A DNA stretch of 64,000 nucleotides, taken from NCBI RefSeq assembly GCF_900128975.1, contig NZ_FQVC01000012.1, forward strand, positions 1 through 64,000, in the 5' to 3' direction. Position 1 is the first letter of the stretch. Each line of letters begins with the position of its first letter. Below, in pieces: positions 62,373 to 64,000 of this stretch. Origin of the DNA: Devosia limi DSM 17137. Lineage in GTDB: Bacteria; Pseudomonadota; Alphaproteobacteria; Rhizobiales; Devosiaceae. Under the pieces are notes generated by a model. The model saw only the letters and a program-made list of their open reading frames with translations, was not told the DNA's origin and ran no database searches. Both the position numbers and the translations under genes were made by a program.

Positions 62373-63623
62373 ATGTCTGCCCCAGGAGAAAACCTACGCA
62401 TCAACGGTGATCGGCTCTGGGATAGCCTTATGGAGATGGCCCAGATTGGTCCCGGCATTGCCGGCGGCAATAATCGCCAGACCTTGACTGACGAGGATGG
62501 CGAAGGCCGCCACCTGTTCAAGCGCTGGTGCGACGCGGCGGGGCTGACCATGGGCGTCGACCAGATGGGCACCATGTTCATGACCCGGCCTGGTACCGAT
62601 CCCGATGCTCTGCCGGTCTATATCGGCAGCCATCTCGATACCCAGCCGACCGGCGGCAAATATGATGGTGTACTGGGCGTGCTCGCCGGTCTCGAAGTCG
62701 TGCGCACCATGAATGATCTGGGCATCCAGACCAAGCACCCCATCGTCGTCACCAATTGGGCCAATGAAGAGGGCGCCCGCTTTGCTCCCGCCATGCTCGC
62801 CTCCGGCGTCTTCGCTGGCGTTCTGGATCAGGATTACGCCTATGGGCGCAAGGACCAGGACGGCAAGACTTATGGCGACGAACTCAAGCGCATTGGCTGG
62901 CTCGGTGACGAAGTCACCGGCGCGCGCAAGATGCATGCCTATTTCGAATATCATATCGAGCAAGGGCCGATCCTCGAAGCCGAGAACAAGCAGATCGGCG
63001 TGGTCACCCATGGCCAGGGCCTGTGGTGGCTCGAATTCACCCTGACCGGCAAGGAAGCTCATACCGGTTCGACGCCGATGAACATGCGTGTCAATGCCGG
63101 CCTCGCCATGGCCCGCCTTCTCGAAATGGTCCAGACCGTCGCCATGGACAATCAGCCCGGTGCTGTTGCCGGCGTCGGCCAGATGAAGTTCTCACCCAAT
63201 TCGCGCAATGTGCTGCCCGGCACCGTGGTGTTCTCGGTCGATCTGCGCTCGCCCGATCTCGCCAAGCTCACGGCCATGCGGGCCCGCATCGAAGCCGAGG
63301 CCGAGGCAATCGCCAAGTCCATGGGCGTCGGTTATGCGGTCGAGGCCGTCGGGCATTTTGATCCCGTCGCTTTCGATCCGACACTGGTCGATCGCGTCCG
63401 CGCCGCGGCCGAAAAGCTCGGCTATTCGCATATGGACCTCATTTCGGGCGCAGGACACGATGCCTGCTGGGCCAATCGCGTCGCACCCAGCACCATGATC
63501 ATGTGCCCCTGCGTCGATGGCCTCAGCCATAACGAAGCCGAGGACATCTCAAGGGAGTGGGCGGCGGCCGGTGCCGACGTGTTGTTCCACGCCGTGGTGG
63601 AGACTGCCCGGATTGTAAGTTGA
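62373..63623 (+). CDS. M20-family amidase, probable N-carbamoyl-beta-alanine amidohydrolase
   Basis: Zinc hydrolase that should remove carbamoyl from N-carbamoyl-beta-alanine (beta-ureidopropionase step). The 416-residue product has YIGSHLDTQPTGGKYDGVLG (zinc His and bridging Asp), TNWANEEGARF (Glu pair), FEYHIEQGPILE, GKEAHTGSTPM (lid domain) and LISGAGHDACWA, typical of hydantoinase/carbamoylase family amidases. Allantoate or L-carbamoylase activity cannot be excluded from sequence alone, but the neighbours favour the pyrimidine role. It precedes the dihydropyrimidinase by 70 bases. Confidence 0.92.
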   Translation: MSAPGENLRINGDRLWDSLMEMAQIGPGIAGGNNRQTLTDEDGEGRHLFKRWCDAAGLTMGVDQMGTMFMTRPGTDPDALPVYIGSHLDTQPTGGKYDGVLGVLAGLEVVRTMNDLGIQTKHPIVVTNWANEEGARFAPAMLASGVFAGVLDQDYAYGRKDQDGKTYGDELKRIGWLGDEVTGARKMHAYFEYHIEQGPILEAENKQIGVVTHGQGLWWLEFTLTGKEAHTGSTPMNMRVNAGLAMARLLEMVQTVAMDNQPGAVAGVGQMKFSPNSRNVLPGTVVFSVDLRSPDLAKLTAMRARIEAEAEAIAKSMGVGYAVEAVGHFDPVAFDPTLVDRVRAAAEKLGYSHMDLISGAGHDACWANRVAPSTMIMCPCVDGLSHNEAEDISREWAAAGADVLFHAVVETARIVS

Positions 63624-63684
63624 TAGTCTAGCGGATCGCCGTGGCGCTGAGGGGCCCACGGCGATCTTTGTAAGCAAATGATAG

Positions 63685-64000
<316 letters not shown>

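Overview
The window is chromosomal DNA from a GC-rich alphaproteobacterium. The gene set fits the Hyphomicrobiales: irr next to fabA and fabB, RegB/RegA redox control, ubiB-ubiE-mutM-rpsT-dnaA order, DUF1127 and DUF2852 proteins, and LolA. A Devosia-like organism is my best guess, but that is inference from gene content rather than a tested placement. No rRNA, tRNA or CRISPR array was recognised. There is one IS fragment at the left edge. Gene density is high and both strands are used.

Layout. 1-13.2 kb: IS5-type transposase tail, lolA, uppP, an FzlA-like GST-fold gene, queG, an SDR and a GNAT gene, a hydrolase, infC (with an AUU start), a four-gene overlapping operon (nat, YdeI-like, DUF1697, ribokinase), then irr divergent from fabA-fabB. 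13.8-20.1 kb: a ThiF/MoeB-like E1, a DUF2259 protein, dut, a lipoprotein, ubiB and ubiE on the minus strand, then mutM and rpsT. 20.2-28.2 kb: a replication block of dnaA, dnaN, recF and gyrB, with a long gene-free dnaA upstream region. 28.6-36.7 kb: metE and nrdA-nrdB, both behind cobalamin riboswitches, with a small P-loop kinase between them. NrdB carries Phe where class Ia enzymes carry the radical Tyr. 37-45.5 kb: PBP1A with an unusual repeat tail, a YgjP-type metalloprotease, DUF2852, regB/regA and a beta-CASP MBL protein. 45.5-53 kb: three paralogous MFS genes with mmcB embedded, a degenerate receiver protein, a LysR regulator, DUF1127, an aldo/keto reductase and an RlpA-like protein.

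53.4-64 kb holds a complete reductive pyrimidine catabolic route. PreTA reduces uracil or thymine, dihydropyrimidinase (cut by the window end) opens the ring, an M20 amidohydrolase releases the beta-amino acid, an omega-aminotransferase makes the semialdehyde, and MmsA converts it to acyl-CoA. A RutR-type TetR regulator sits in the locus, and RutR-like sites lie in front of preT, rutR and the aminotransferase. An Rrf2-CMD-DoxX-EamA module is inserted between the two halves.

The spacers are seeded with three families of paired inverted repeats (REPIN/MITE-like, 17 elements found). One of them forms the 5' edge of queG and another splits nrdA from nrdB.
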